This document shows positions 16,080 through 25,175 of a stretch of 40,772 nt of DNA, one piece after another; the first letter of the stretch is position 1, and every line of letters begins with the position of its first letter. The position numbers and the translations under genes were made by a program. Location: the NCBI RefSeq assembly GCF_000428065.1, contig NZ_ATZF01000021.1, positions 1 through 40,772 of the forward strand, read 5' to 3'. The notes beneath the pieces are model-generated. The model had not been told where the DNA came from, did no database searches, and saw only the letters and a list, made by a program, of their open reading frames with translations. The DNA comes from Shimazuella kribbensis DSM 45090 (lineage in GTDB: Bacteria > Bacillota > Bacilli > Thermoactinomycetales > Thermoactinomycetaceae).

Positions 16080-17924
16080 TTATTTAATGGAAACACGATA
16101 AGAGATCAACCATTCATTTAACTGCAACCAATACGCTAACAAAGCTGGTACATTCATCAATTGCCCAAACCAAGGAAAATGTTGATTACGGAGATCCGTT
16201 TGGAGAAATTTCTTCACTTTCTCTCTGTCTAACAACTGAAAAATAGGAGCGTTGTTGTTCTCTACTATCGCCTGCATTTTTTGTGTAACAAAAGTGAGAT
16301 AGCCTGGGTGGTGTGTCTTAGGGTAAGGACTTTTCTTTCTTTCCATCACTTCTTTTGGTAGTAAGTGTGATACTGCTTGACGAAGTAAGCCTTTCTCGCG
16401 ATTCCCCATAAATTTCATAGACCAAGGTACATTCCAGACATACTCTACTAATCGATGATCACAAAATGGTACTCTTACCTCTAATCCTGCTGCCATACTC
16501 ATTCTGTCTTTCCGATCTAATAATGTAGGCATCCACCGAGTTAAACTGAGATAAAATATTTCCCGAATCCTTGCATCTTTAGCACTTTCTTCTTGTAAAC
16601 GTGGGACTTCTGATAATGCTTCTTGGTAACGATTATCGACATATTCTAATGGCTTAATGTGTTCTACCAACTCATTTGTTAAGAAAGGAACGCGAAGATG
16701 GGCAAGTCTAGCCCAAGGAAATGTATCTGCATTTACAAGCTCATCACGATGAAACCAAGGGTAACCGCCAAAAACTTCATCTGCACATTCACCAGATAAA
16801 ATAACAGTCAGATCTTCTTTGATCGCTTTGGAAAAAAGAAGGAGAGAAGCATCTACATCAGCCATTCCAGGTAAATCCCTGGATCGCATTGCAGCCATCA
16901 ATGTTTCATATAGTTGTTCATTATCTAAAATGACATTTTGGTGTTTGGAGCCAATATGTTCTGCCATTACTTTTACCCATGGTGCATCTGAGTTGGGCTG
17001 GAATTCATTCTGCTTAAAATATTTATCATTATCCGCATAGTCCACTGAGAAAGTAGAAAGAGTCCCTCGATTCTCTTGTCTGAAGACCTTCGCCGCATAA
17101 GCTGCAAGGGCACTAGAATCTAATCCTCCAGATAACATGGTACCAATCGGTACATCAGACACCAACTGCCTGCTTACTGCATCTTGAAATAATTCTCTAA
17201 CTTTTGCAATTGTAGTTGATACATCATCTTGATGAAAGTCACTAACAAGTTCCCAATAAGGGTTAATAGTCAAACCATCTCGATTAAAGCGAAGCCAATG
17301 TCCAGGCTTTAATTCATGTATATTACGGAACACTCCTACACCTGGTGTACGGGCCGGCCCCATGATAAGTAATTCATTGAGCCCTTGTTCATCAATCTCC
17401 CTTGGAACATCAGGATGAGCGAGAATGGATTTCAGTTCTGAACCAAAGAGTAATGATTTCCCCACTATTGTATAAAATAAAGGCTTTACACCAATTCGAT
17501 CTCTTGCAATAAACAGCTCTTCTTTCGATTCATCCCAAATCGCAAAACCAAAAATCCCATTTAATTCTTTTGGGGCATCCTCTCTCCAGGCAGAAAATGC
17601 AGCTGGAATAAGTTCTGTATCGCACTTTGTATTAAATTGATACCCTTTCGATAACAAAGAACTTCTCAATTCATCCATGTTATAAAGTTCACCATTGTAT
17701 ACAATTACATACTTACGTTCTCCTATTTGCTTTACCATTGGTTGAATCCCATTTTGAGGGTCAATAATAGATAAACGCCGATGTCCCAAAGCAACATGTT
17801 CTGCAATCCAAGTCCCTGTTGCATCTGGTCCTCGATGTTCCACTTGAAAATTCATCGCATCCAAAATTTCTTTATACTTGCTAATATCTTGCTCAAAATT
17901 TACCCAACCAGTTATTCCGCACAT
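16080..17924 (-). CDS. asnB: Asparagine synthase (glutamine-hydrolysing), AsnO-like
   Basis: The 614-residue protein begins MCGITGW, which places the catalytic Cys2 of the class II glutaminase domain. That domain has HRGPDATG, GHRRLSIID, YNGELYN and CDTELIPAAF. The synthetase domain has the ATP-pyrophosphatase signature LSGGLDSSALAAY, SGECADEVFGGYPWF and the VPFCDHRLVEYVW segment. It makes asparagine from aspartate, glutamine and ATP. The ATG at 17924 leaves cysteine second and has AAAGGTGG upstream; an upstream start would bury the nucleophile. The length equals that of B. subtilis AsnO (614), the sporulation-associated paralogue, rather than AsnB or AsnH, so an asnO assignment is likely. 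Confidence 0.94.
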   Translation of the reverse strand: MCGITGWVNFEQDISKYKEILDAMNFQVEHRGPDATGTWIAEHVALGHRRLSIIDPQNGIQPMVKQIGERKYVIVYNGELYNMDELRSSLLSKGYQFNTKCDTELIPAAFSAWREDAPKELNGIFGFAIWDESKEELFIARDRIGVKPLFYTIVGKSLLFGSELKSILAHPDVPREIDEQGLNELLIMGPARTPGVGVFRNIHELKPGHWLRFNRDGLTINPYWELVSDFHQDDVSTTIAKVRELFQDAVSRQLVSDVPIGTMLSGGLDSSALAAYAAKVFRQENRGTLSTFSVDYADNDKYFKQNEFQPNSDAPWVKVMAEHIGSKHQNVILDNEQLYETLMAAMRSRDLPGMADVDASLLLFSKAIKEDLTVILSGECADEVFGGYPWFHRDELVNADTFPWARLAHLRVPFLTNELVEHIKPLEYVDNRYQEALSEVPRLQEESAKDARIREIFYLSLTRWMPTLLDRKDRMSMAAGLEVRVPFCDHRLVEYVWNVPWSMKFMGNREKGLLRQAVSHLLPKEVMERKKSPYPKTHHPGYLTFVTQKMQAIVENNNAPIFQLLDREKVKKFLQTDLRNQHFPWFGQLMNVPALLAYWLQLNEWLISYRVSIK

Positions 17925-18227
17925 CTTTGTTCCCACCTTTCCCACTAGGCAAGTGTCTACTCCAGCGTATGAGGAGAAAAAGGGAATGGTGACGTTTTTT
18001 CCATTTTCGTTAACATAATAGAACTACTCTTTTATACAAAGTTTTCTTCCCATGAAAAAACAAAAAATCCTACAGCTGACAAACATAACTTATAAGGAAT
18101 GGAACGAACCATTTTAAAATATGTCTAAAATAGCAACTTATTTACTCATCACATTTCCTCCAAAAAAATGTGTTACCATCCTAATAAAGTATGGAATATA
18201 CATCTCACACGAACGGAGTATTCTATC

Positions 18228-18542
18228 ATGCTAAATTCAGCCCTTCAAAGATTTCGAACTGCTGCATTTATTGAAGGCTTATCTTACCTAGTACTACTCT
18301 TTGTTGCTATGCCATTGAAGTATTTTGCGGATATGCCTATGGCTGTAACCATTGTAGGGGGTGCCCATGGGGCTTTATTCGTCGCCTACATGTTGACTCT
18401 TGCCCATGTTTATTCCAAGGATAAATGGACATTCGCACAAGGATTGTTTGCGTTTATCGTATCCCTTATTCCATTTGCAACGTTTTATATGGAGACACAA
18501 CTGCGGAAATACAAAAAGCCTATTTTCGGAAATAAATATTGA
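18228..18542 (+). CDS. DUF3817 family membrane protein
   Basis: The 104-residue protein has about three membrane segments. Typical DUF3817 features are RFRTAAFIEGLSYLVLLFVAMPLKY near the start and a GGAHGALFVAYM core with a terminal amphipathic YMETQLRKYKK. ACGGAG lies nine bases before the ATG at 18228. No function is established for the family. It stands alone, followed by its own terminator, and is convergent with the lia genes. Confidence 0.85.
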   Translation: MLNSALQRFRTAAFIEGLSYLVLLFVAMPLKYFADMPMAVTIVGGAHGALFVAYMLTLAHVYSKDKWTFAQGLFAFIVSLIPFATFYMETQLRKYKKPIFGNKY

Positions 18543-18563
18543 TAAACAACAAATAATTCATCA

Positions 18564-18596
18564 AAAAAGCCATCCCATGTTAGGGAAGGCTTTTTC
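18564..18596 (+). terminator. Terminator after the DUF3817 gene
   Basis: AAAAAGCC-A-TCCC and GGGA-AGGCTTTTT form a near-perfect stem around ATGTTA, with a T-run. It may also stop transcription from the convergent lia operon. Confidence 0.8.
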
Positions 18597-18638
18597 TTTA
18601 GGAAATAAGCTTTATTTAGAAAAAATACTGAAAAAAAT

Positions 18639-19271
18639 TTACTCTACCAAATTGTTACGATAGGCATAAATGGCAGCTTGGGTTCGATCATCTAACTCTA
18701 GTTTGGAAAGCAGATTGGTAATATGTGTTTTCACTGTTTTTACAGTGATGTACAATTTATCCGCTATATCTTGATTGGTATTACCATCTGCTATAAGTTG
18801 GAGCACTTCCATCTCACGAGCCGTCAAAGATTCATGTGGTTTCTCACGATCGGAGCTTCTCATTTTCGAGATTACTTTGCTAGTTACTTTTGCCTCTAAT
18901 ACCGATTCGCCTTTTGCCGCGCTGCGAATAGCAGATGCAATCTTATCCGCTCTGGAGGTTTTAAGCAAATAACTTAGAGCACCTGCCTCTAAGGCCGGGT
19001 AAACTTTATCATCATCCAGAAAACTTGTAAGAACAATAATTTTAGGATTTGGTAACACTTTTACGATTTCTCTCGTAGCAGTAATCCCATCCATGCCTTC
19101 CATTAATAAATCCATCAAGATAACATCTGGCTGCGTATCTACCGCTAATTGGACTCCTGCTTTCCCATCTGAAGCCTCTCCAACAATCTCTATATCGGAT
19201 TGAGTTGCGAGATAAGCCGACAACCCCATACGTACCATCTCGTGATCATCGATTAATATTACACGTATCAT
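18639..19271 (-). CDS. liaR: Response regulator LiaR (NarL/LuxR type)
   Basis: The 210-residue regulator has a receiver domain with acidic pocket DDH (residues 8-10), phosphoacceptor Asp54 in VILMDLLMEGMDG and Lys near residue 105. It is followed by a LuxR-type HTH (LTAREMEVLQLIADGNTNQDIADKLYITVKTVKTHI). It closely resembles LiaR, which responds to cell-envelope stress such as lipid II-binding antibiotics (family knowledge). It is the last gene of liaG-liaF-liaS-liaR, 15 nt after liaS. Confidence 0.93.
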   Translation of the reverse strand: MIRVILIDDHEMVRMGLSAYLATQSDIEIVGEASDGKAGVQLAVDTQPDVILMDLLMEGMDGITATREIVKVLPNPKIIVLTSFLDDDKVYPALEAGALSYLLKTSRADKIASAIRSAAKGESVLEAKVTSKVISKMRSSDREKPHESLTAREMEVLQLIADGNTNQDIADKLYITVKTVKTHITNLLSKLELDDRTQAAIYAYRNNLVE

Positions 19272-19286
19272 CTTCTATCCTCCACA

Positions 19287-20315
19287 TTACAAGATCGGTA
19301 CTTTCACATTTATTTGTGTACCTTTGCCGGGAAGAGAAAGAACCTCACCGATCCCACCTATTTCACTAGCTCTTTCGGATATGGACTTTAATCCATAACT
19401 AGACATTTTCATCTGAGATTCTTCAAATCCAATTCCATCATCAATAATCTTCAGATGTAAAAATTTACCTCTTATTACTAACCGAATATGAACCTTTTTT
19501 GCTTTTGCATGTCGCAGCACATTTGATAATGCTTCTTGAACAATCCGAAACAAATGATCTTCAATCCCAAGAGTCAAAACAGGCAAATCTTCTATTTCCC
19601 ATGTAACCTGTAAGGACTGTTTTTCTTGTAACTCAACAAGTAAGTCTTCTAATCCAGTTTTTAAATTTTTCCCTTCTAAAGTTACAGGACGAAGATGCAT
19701 CAACAGCGCTCTCATCTCTTGCTGTGCTTCACCTGCTAGTTTTTCAATAAACCTTACTTTCTTGGCTACTTCAGTCGTATCATGAAGATCACTTGCGCCA
19801 ATTGCAGAAGACATCATGGAGATCGCAAATAATTGTTGACTGATTGTATCATGGAGTTCCCTTGCTAATCGGCCTCTTTCTTCTGTTACTACTTCTTGTT
19901 TCATTTCTGCTTGCCATTCGGTACGTTCTGTCGATAGTTTTTGGAGAGATGCTACCTGTTTTTCTATCCTTAGCGCGGTTTGATTCACATGTAACGACAT
20001 ACTACCTATCTCATCTGATCCCATATCTTTAATCCGGTAGGAAAAGTTGCCTCTTTCCAATTGAACAAGTGCTTCTCGTAATGGAGATAAACGATGTACT
20101 ATTTTTGTACCATATAAAAATCCTATCACAATAACAAAAAGAAGCATCACCAAGATAGGAAAAACAGACCATCCCAATGCTAATAATATATCAATACTCA
20201 ATTGATAATGTAGTATTGTACCTACTACTACTGCTATCAGTACGAAAAGGGTTAAGCATAATGAATACATTGCTGTTGACCACTTAAGCGAATGCTTTGG
20301 ATGTTCTTTGTTCAT
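19287..20315 (-). CDS. liaS: Sensor histidine kinase LiaS
   Basis: The 342-residue kinase has two N-terminal membrane segments with almost no extracytoplasmic loop, as in intramembrane-sensing kinases. A HAMP region follows (IVHRLSPLREALVQLERGNF), then a HisKA_3 domain with His in ERGRLARELHDTISQQLF and a HATPase domain (IVQEALSNVLRHA, IDDGIGF). It phosphorylates LiaR and is held in check by LiaF (family knowledge). The ATG overlaps the liaF stop by one base, with AGGTGAGG upstream. Confidence 0.93.
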   Translation of the reverse strand: MNKEHPKHSLKWSTAMYSLCLTLFVLIAVVVGTILHYQLSIDILLALGWSVFPILVMLLFVIVIGFLYGTKIVHRLSPLREALVQLERGNFSYRIKDMGSDEIGSMSLHVNQTALRIEKQVASLQKLSTERTEWQAEMKQEVVTEERGRLARELHDTISQQLFAISMMSSAIGASDLHDTTEVAKKVRFIEKLAGEAQQEMRALLMHLRPVTLEGKNLKTGLEDLLVELQEKQSLQVTWEIEDLPVLTLGIEDHLFRIVQEALSNVLRHAKAKKVHIRLVIRGKFLHLKIIDDGIGFEESQMKMSSYGLKSISERASEIGGIGEVLSLPGKGTQINVKVPIL

Positions 20316-21010
20316 TACAAATACCTCACCTGCACGTCAGCTAATAAAAAGGAAATAGAAATCTTTACTTTTCGATTGGCTTCTACGTATTTTTGAGATG
20401 TAGCTTGCAATGAATTATGAAAGCCCATTTTCTTTTTATCAAATACTTCGGATTCGCCAAGTAGAACAGATGTAGATAAAGACACATCCAAATCTGGCGG
20501 GAGATACAAGAAAACACGACCCGCTACACCATTTAATGTAATCGTGGTCTCTCCTTCAGGGATAATTGCCCTTGATAAATCGAGATGTATGTGTTGTATC
20601 GCATTTGTGGCGTGTAAATCAAATAGTTCAAACTGCATGTCGCCCAAGCGAAATTTGCGATACAAAGCTTGATCGTATTTAGTAAAACTTTGTTCCCAAT
20701 GGAGATTTAGATCGTCTCTTGCCGTTTCATTGTCTATTCCTACTCTTTTATCTTTATTGGACCAAAGTAATTTGTAACTGGTATAGAAAAGCACAACCGA
20801 TAACAACAATGTCCACAGATCTACATCTATCAAAGCAAGACCGCCAAAGATAAGCAAAAAAATCGCTACCTTGCGATAATAAAATTGCCAGCAAATAAAA
20901 CTAGCAAATATCAATACGACAGGACTTACTAAAAAATCATGGAGACCAATTGCAAAAAAAAGTAGGATAACCCCAATCGCAAAGAAGAATATTCCGCCTG
21001 CTCGACGCAT
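20315..21010 (-). CDS. liaF: LiaF-type membrane inhibitor of LiaRS
   Basis: The protein of about 231 residues has four or so N-terminal membrane segments and a soluble C-terminal beta-rich domain (residues about 110-231). That domain contains DMQFELFDLHATNAIQHIHLDLS and VFLYLPPDLDVSLSTSVLLGE, as in LiaF. LiaF keeps the kinase LiaS off until envelope damage occurs. The ATG at 21010 is chosen because AGGTGGTGA precedes it; an earlier TTG overlaps that site. It lies 14 nt after liaG. Confidence 0.88.
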   Translation of the reverse strand: MRRAGGIFFFAIGVILLFFAIGLHDFLVSPVVLIFASFICWQFYYRKVAIFLLIFGGLALIDVDLWTLLLSVVLFYTSYKLLWSNKDKRVGIDNETARDDLNLHWEQSFTKYDQALYRKFRLGDMQFELFDLHATNAIQHIHLDLSRAIIPEGETTITLNGVAGRVFLYLPPDLDVSLSTSVLLGESEVFDKKKMGFHNSLQATSQKYVEANRKVKISISFLLADVQVRYL

Positions 21011-21024
21011 TTTGTCACCACCTA

Positions 21025-21897
21025 TCAATGGATAATAAAATCACCATTCACAATCTCCGTTTCTATTTGATAATCGCCTTTGCCGGATTTTGCAGTTGTT
21101 TGTCTCGGAGATGATTGCTTCAAATCAATCGGGTATGTAGAAGTTACTTTGCCAGATTGAAGGTCCGTCTTCAATATAAATGAAGAGGATGATGGCAAAT
21201 ACATATCCATATTTCCAGAAATCATTTTCGTACGCACATCCCCAATCAATTTATCCAATTGTATACGAATATTTCCACTTGTAGATGCTAGGTTTATAGC
21301 CCCTGTATAATGACTAATATTCATATTACCTGAGAAAGTTTCCATATTTGCTCGTCTTGTCTGTACGCGATTTACTATCACATCTGTTGCTGTACCATTA
21401 TAATTCAATGTGTCTATCTGTAGATTATGCAACGTGCATGTACCAGAACTGACTTCTGCGTTTAAATTGGATATATTCCATTTTGAACCTTTATGATTAC
21501 CTACTTGAATTACTCGCGATGCTGCTGTAATATGTAAATTTACAAATTTGTCTCTAGGTATATATACCAGCAACTTTAATTCGTTTTTATTGGAGAAGGA
21601 AAACCATTTGGGTCTTAATTCAATTTTAGCTTCATTATTATCTAGATCCGCGGAAAAATCCACCTGATTGAGATCCCTGCCATTGACTATCACTTTAAGG
21701 TTTTCACCATCTACAGGTAGAATCGTCAAATCTTCACTAGTAACATCTAATCGAATCGAATTAATATCTTCCATTGAAATATTTTCTTCTAAACTTTTAG
21801 CATTTGGTACAAAAAAGTTAAATGGACTCCACCAAATAGCATGAACAAACATAGCCATACCCAAAATAACAAGAAGAACCCCTGCTATTTTTTTCAT
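21025..21897 (-). CDS. liaG: LiaG-like DUF4097 protein
   Basis: The 290-residue protein has one N-terminal membrane anchor (residues about 4-20) and a large extracytoplasmic beta-repeat domain of the DUF4097 (adhesin-like) type. Repeating short strands are visible: WNISNLNAEVSSGTCTLHNL, ANMETFSGNMNISHYTGAIN and LASTSGNIRIQLD. This matches LiaG of the B. subtilis liaIHGFSR operon, whose function is not established. It is the first gene here. GGGAGAGG lies just before the ATG. No liaI or liaH precedes it. Confidence 0.82.
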   Translation of the reverse strand: MKKIAGVLLVILGMAMFVHAIWWSPFNFFVPNAKSLEENISMEDINSIRLDVTSEDLTILPVDGENLKVIVNGRDLNQVDFSADLDNNEAKIELRPKWFSFSNKNELKLLVYIPRDKFVNLHITAASRVIQVGNHKGSKWNISNLNAEVSSGTCTLHNLQIDTLNYNGTATDVIVNRVQTRRANMETFSGNMNISHYTGAINLASTSGNIRIQLDKLIGDVRTKMISGNMDMYLPSSSSFILKTDLQSGKVTSTYPIDLKQSSPRQTTAKSGKGDYQIETEIVNGDFIIH

Positions 21898-21917
21898 AAA
21901 AGCCTCTCCCTATTTAA

Positions 21918-21995
21918 ATTCTATCTACAGCATACACAAGTATCAAAAAAATCAACACAAACAATAGCAGGAAATCATATAAGACCAAAGTCGTA
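21918..21995 (-). promoter_or_regulatory. liaGFSR promoter with candidate LiaR site
   Basis: On the minus strand TTGATA (21941-21946) and TAGAAT (21918-21923) are 17 bp apart, directly before the liaG ribosome site. About 34 bp upstream of the -35, TAAGAC-CAAA-GTCGTA (21980-21995) is a dyad with 5 of 6 arm matches, at a position suited to activation. That it binds LiaR is inference. Confidence 0.5.
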
Positions 21996-22040
21996 TTCTA
22001 ACACAAAAACTTATTTCTTTTATGTAGATGGGGTGTGAAT

Positions 22041-22424
22041 TTGATATATGTAACTGTTGGAATTGCTGGAGCAATTGGTGCCCTTCTCCGATATACAATC
22101 GGACTTATTATTCCTTCCACTTCCTTCTTTCATTTTCCTATCAGTACACTTCTTATTAATTTAATCGGGTGTTTATGCTTAAGCTGGTTTTTCTCATGGA
22201 TTCATCGTTATGCTTTTTTCCCAGCATGGGCACACACTGCTATTATTACAGGTCTTATTGGTTCATTTACAACTTTTTCTACTTTTCAACTAGAATTCAT
22301 TCAATTAATCGAGAAAAACTATTTTTACTTTGCCTTTCTCTATCTATTTTTAAGTGGTATCGGGGGTTATGTTTTTAGTCTTCTAGGGATGTATCTAGCC
22401 AAAACCAGAGGGGATGTATCATGA
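22041..22424 (+). CDS. crcB: Fluoride ion channel CrcB/FluC, first subunit
   Basis: The protein of about 127 residues has four membrane segments and the Fluc signatures GAIGALLRY near the start, INLIGCLCLSWF in the second segment, and GLIGSFTTFSTFQLE, which carries the TTFSTF pore phenylalanines. Fluc proteins are dual-topology fluoride channels. The start is uncertain: TTG 22041 follows GGGGTG at good spacing, while GTG 22035 overlaps that site. The gene overlaps the second crcB by 4 nt. No fluoride riboswitch was recognised in the 140-nt gap shared with liaG. Confidence 0.92.
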   Translation: MIYVTVGIAGAIGALLRYTIGLIIPSTSFFHFPISTLLINLIGCLCLSWFFSWIHRYAFFPAWAHTAIITGLIGSFTTFSTFQLEFIQLIEKNYFYFAFLYLFLSGIGGYVFSLLGMYLAKTRGDVS

Positions 22425-22780
22425 ATTTATGGGTTATTGCACTTGGAGGAGCACTTGGAGCATTATGCCGTTTTTTGATCAGTAGATTATTTCAAAATTC
22501 CAGTGGTCGATTTCCATTTGGTACTTTTATCGTCAATATAGCTGGTACTTTTGTACTTGGATTGATAACTGGTTATCCTACCAGTAGAGTTTGGTTACTC
22601 TTTTTAGGTACTGGATTTTGCGGTGCTTTTACTACTTTCTCCACCTTACATTGGGAAATGATTCAGCTAAAACAAAAGAAACAAACCCATACCATGTGGA
22701 TTTATCTCTTATCTTCTTATATTTGCGGATTTATGATGGCTACTCTGGGCTATCTAATAGGAAAAACGTACTTCTCTTAA
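22421..22780 (+). CDS. crcB: Fluoride ion channel CrcB/FluC, second subunit
   Basis: The 119-residue protein has GGALGALCRFLISRLF, PFGTFIVNIAGTFVLGL and GFCGAFTTFSTLHWE, all Fluc hallmarks, and four membrane segments. Tandem fluc pairs like this generally form heterodimers of fixed opposite topology (family knowledge). The start ATG overlaps the previous stop (ATGA). Confidence 0.93.
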   Translation: MNLWVIALGGALGALCRFLISRLFQNSSGRFPFGTFIVNIAGTFVLGLITGYPTSRVWLLFLGTGFCGAFTTFSTLHWEMIQLKQKKQTHTMWIYLLSSYICGFMMATLGYLIGKTYFS

Positions 22781-22891
22781 TTTGGTTAGCAAACAGGGAT
22801 AACCTACTGGCTATTTTAGCATGCAATAACTAATTGAATGAGCAATCTTTGTTACACCTATAAAAAAGTCTAATAAATCGTATCAAAAGCA

Positions 22892-24082
22892 TTACTTTTT
22901 TTTCATTTTTGTGCCTTTAGTCTCATAATCGGTAATCGTTATTTTTACATTTACTTTTATAGGTGCTTGACTAAAATGCTGATCCCAATTGGACTTCATT
23001 TTCTTCCATTCTTTTGGATACTCAATGCGTAACTGCTCCCCAAACCCTGCCACATCCGTATGGTAATCTTTTTGAAGTTTATGAATGGTTTTCATAACTA
23101 TATATTTTATTTGCTTTTCGATAAGTCGTTCTGCATGATGCAAAAATTTATTATCAAATGCATCTCCTGGAATAAACCAATCTTCTTCTAAACTTCCATT
23201 TGATTCAATATTTACATCAAAGGAGACTTTATCACCTTGAATATGTGGTCGTATTTTACTTTTTGCATTTTTAAAGTAGTAGCCAACTATCTTATTTTTC
23301 TCTGTATCTATAGCTTTTACTACACCGACTTCTGCTCGACTCGTTAGCCAGTTCAACCCCTCTATTTCTTTACGATTAAGAAAACCAACTAGTTTTCCCG
23401 TTTTCCCATTGATAATTGCCCCATTAGCAATTATCATTCTTTTATTTTTCGCCTCAACGGTTTGCAAAAGAAGGTTAGATTGACTAGCTAATTTAGCCTC
23501 TACTTGGGTTAAATTCATCTCAGGTGGAATTCGTGTGGAAACAGAATGGTTTTGGGAAAGTCCAATCAACTTGATAATAGGGACCTCAGTGGGGTTACTT
23601 GCTTCAAGTATGTCTTTGGCCTTCCCTTTCCCAATAAAAACCAGTAAACTCCCTCTGATCTCTGGAGCTCTGGAATATTCAATCAATAATTTTTGCATAT
23701 TCACTTTTTTCACCAGTTTTTCTCCAAGAACAACTGCCTTTAAATGATAGCTTAAAAAAGGATGTTCCGTTTTAGAATAAATGTTATTAAATGTTTGAAT
23801 CGCCGAGTTACCAATCGAAGTTAAGTTTTCATATGGCTTCTGCATGGTTGCCCCTGCGTTTTGCTGGCCGGATAGTCCCTTTGGTTTCACAGATTGTACC
23901 GTTAACTGAAGCCAGTCGCGATGAATCATATCTTTTTCTTGTTCAATAGGCTCTGCTAAATCGATGGATTGCCCAATAATCATGTGCAGATCTTCGACAT
24001 CTTTGTAATCCCAACAACCTGTCAAGAAGAGATAAGACAAACAGAAAAGAAGTATCTGAATCCACTTAACCTTTCGATTCAT
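22892..24082 (-). CDS. Ger(x)C family spore germination lipoprotein
   Basis: The 396-residue protein has a lipoprotein signal ending in LTGC followed by WDYKDVEDLHMIIGQSID, the classic GerAC opening. Later segments fit the family: YLKAVVLGEKLVKK-like strands, a central NGAIINGKTGKLVGFLNRKE, and a C-terminal lysine-rich end. The ATG at 24082 has AGGAGGAT upstream and gives a proper signal peptide. It overlaps gerB by 17 nt. It is the C subunit of a germinant receptor in the spore inner membrane (family knowledge). Which germinant is recognised cannot be told. Confidence 0.92.
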   Translation of the reverse strand: MNRKVKWIQILLFCLSYLFLTGCWDYKDVEDLHMIIGQSIDLAEPIEQEKDMIHRDWLQLTVQSVKPKGLSGQQNAGATMQKPYENLTSIGNSAIQTFNNIYSKTEHPFLSYHLKAVVLGEKLVKKVNMQKLLIEYSRAPEIRGSLLVFIGKGKAKDILEASNPTEVPIIKLIGLSQNHSVSTRIPPEMNLTQVEAKLASQSNLLLQTVEAKNKRMIIANGAIINGKTGKLVGFLNRKEIEGLNWLTSRAEVGVVKAIDTEKNKIVGYYFKNAKSKIRPHIQGDKVSFDVNIESNGSLEEDWFIPGDAFDNKFLHHAERLIEKQIKYIVMKTIHKLQKDYHTDVAGFGEQLRIEYPKEWKKMKSNWDQHFSQAPIKVNVKITITDYETKGTKMKKK

Positions 24083-25175
24083 GATGCATCCTCCTGAAAT
24101 GAGCAATGATAAGTAAAATAATAGTAATACCCACAACACCATAAAAAATGTATTCCACTATATCTCCCAACGTAAAAACTTCATTTATATTCGTAGGTAT
24201 GGTTGCTATAAGATATATCACAGGTAACAGACCATAGATAGAATAAGAAATCTTCTTCTGAGAAGTTTGGCTCAATCCCAACGCTGCAAAATAAAAGAAG
24301 GAGGTGAAAGTCGTGAAAATTTGTAAAATCCATATAGCGAATATAAAGGATTCATAACGTTCAAAGAGAATCCCTGTTGCTTCAAATGATTGAAAAAGCG
24401 TAATGGTCGGCCATATTTCTGTAACAACCCCATCTGCAGATAATGCTCCTACCACCATAACCACGGTAACCAAATAGAATACAATAGAAGCACCAATCCC
24501 AATCAGAACTGCTTTCTTAGCCTTTTTTGGTTCTGCCATAAATGCGGTTAAGATTAATATCGATTCATAACCGGTATAAGAAAAAGTAGTTGGTTGGATT
24601 CCTTTTAACACAGGCAAAAATCCATCTCCCATCACAGGGCGCAGATGATTTAATTCGAAAATTTTCAGACCCATCAAAAAAACAAGCAGAAAAATGACGA
24701 TTGTTACGGGTAATAACAGTTCATACAAACGAGCCATGGGGTTAATGCCTCCAACCACTAAATAGACACATACACTCATGATCGCAATCATCGTTACTTC
24801 AATTGGAGTTTTTACTAGCAAATACATATTGGTTACTTCTGCTAAAACTCGTATTTCTAATCCAACACTTAAAAGAAAGTAAATGATCAAAACCAAATTG
24901 AATAATTTTCCTAAGCCCTTTCCAACAACTAATTGACTATACTCGTAAATAGTTTTCTCTGGGAACATTTGGCTCAATTTTGCCATAAAAATCCCGATGA
25001 TCATTACAACCATACCGCCTAGAACTACAGATATCCAAGAATCAGGAGTACCAACTTCCTCAGTAACCGTTCGAGGCAAAGTTAAAATTCCGATCCCAAT
25101 AATAATAGATGTGACAGCAACCGCAGTTTGTGGAGTAGTAATTCGATCATTTGTGTTTGTTAACACATCGCTCAC
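24066..25175 (-). CDS. GerAB/ArcD/ProY family germination permease
   Basis: The 369-residue integral membrane protein has about ten segments. GIGILTLPRTVTEEVGTPDSWISV near the start and YTGYESILILTAFM in the middle are typical of GerB proteins, which belong to the APC transporter superfamily and probably bind the germinant. It overlaps gerA by 4 nt (ATGA) and gerC by 17 nt, indicating one translationally coupled operon. Confidence 0.93.
   Translation of the reverse strand: MSDVLTNTNDRITTPQTAVAVTSIIIGIGILTLPRTVTEEVGTPDSWISVVLGGMVVMIIGIFMAKLSQMFPEKTIYEYSQLVVGKGLGKLFNLVLIIYFLLSVGLEIRVLAEVTNMYLLVKTPIEVTMIAIMSVCVYLVVGGINPMARLYELLLPVTIVIFLLVFLMGLKIFELNHLRPVMGDGFLPVLKGIQPTTFSYTGYESILILTAFMAEPKKAKKAVLIGIGASIVFYLVTVVMVVGALSADGVVTEIWPTITLFQSFEATGILFERYESFIFAIWILQIFTTFTSFFYFAALGLSQTSQKKISYSIYGLLPVIYLIATIPTNINEVFTLGDIVEYIFYGVVGITIILLIIAHFRRMHHESKG

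Noticed and set aside
22020-22040. Fluoride riboswitch upstream of crcB
   Set aside because: No sequence resembling the conserved fluoride aptamer core was found in the short shared upstream region.
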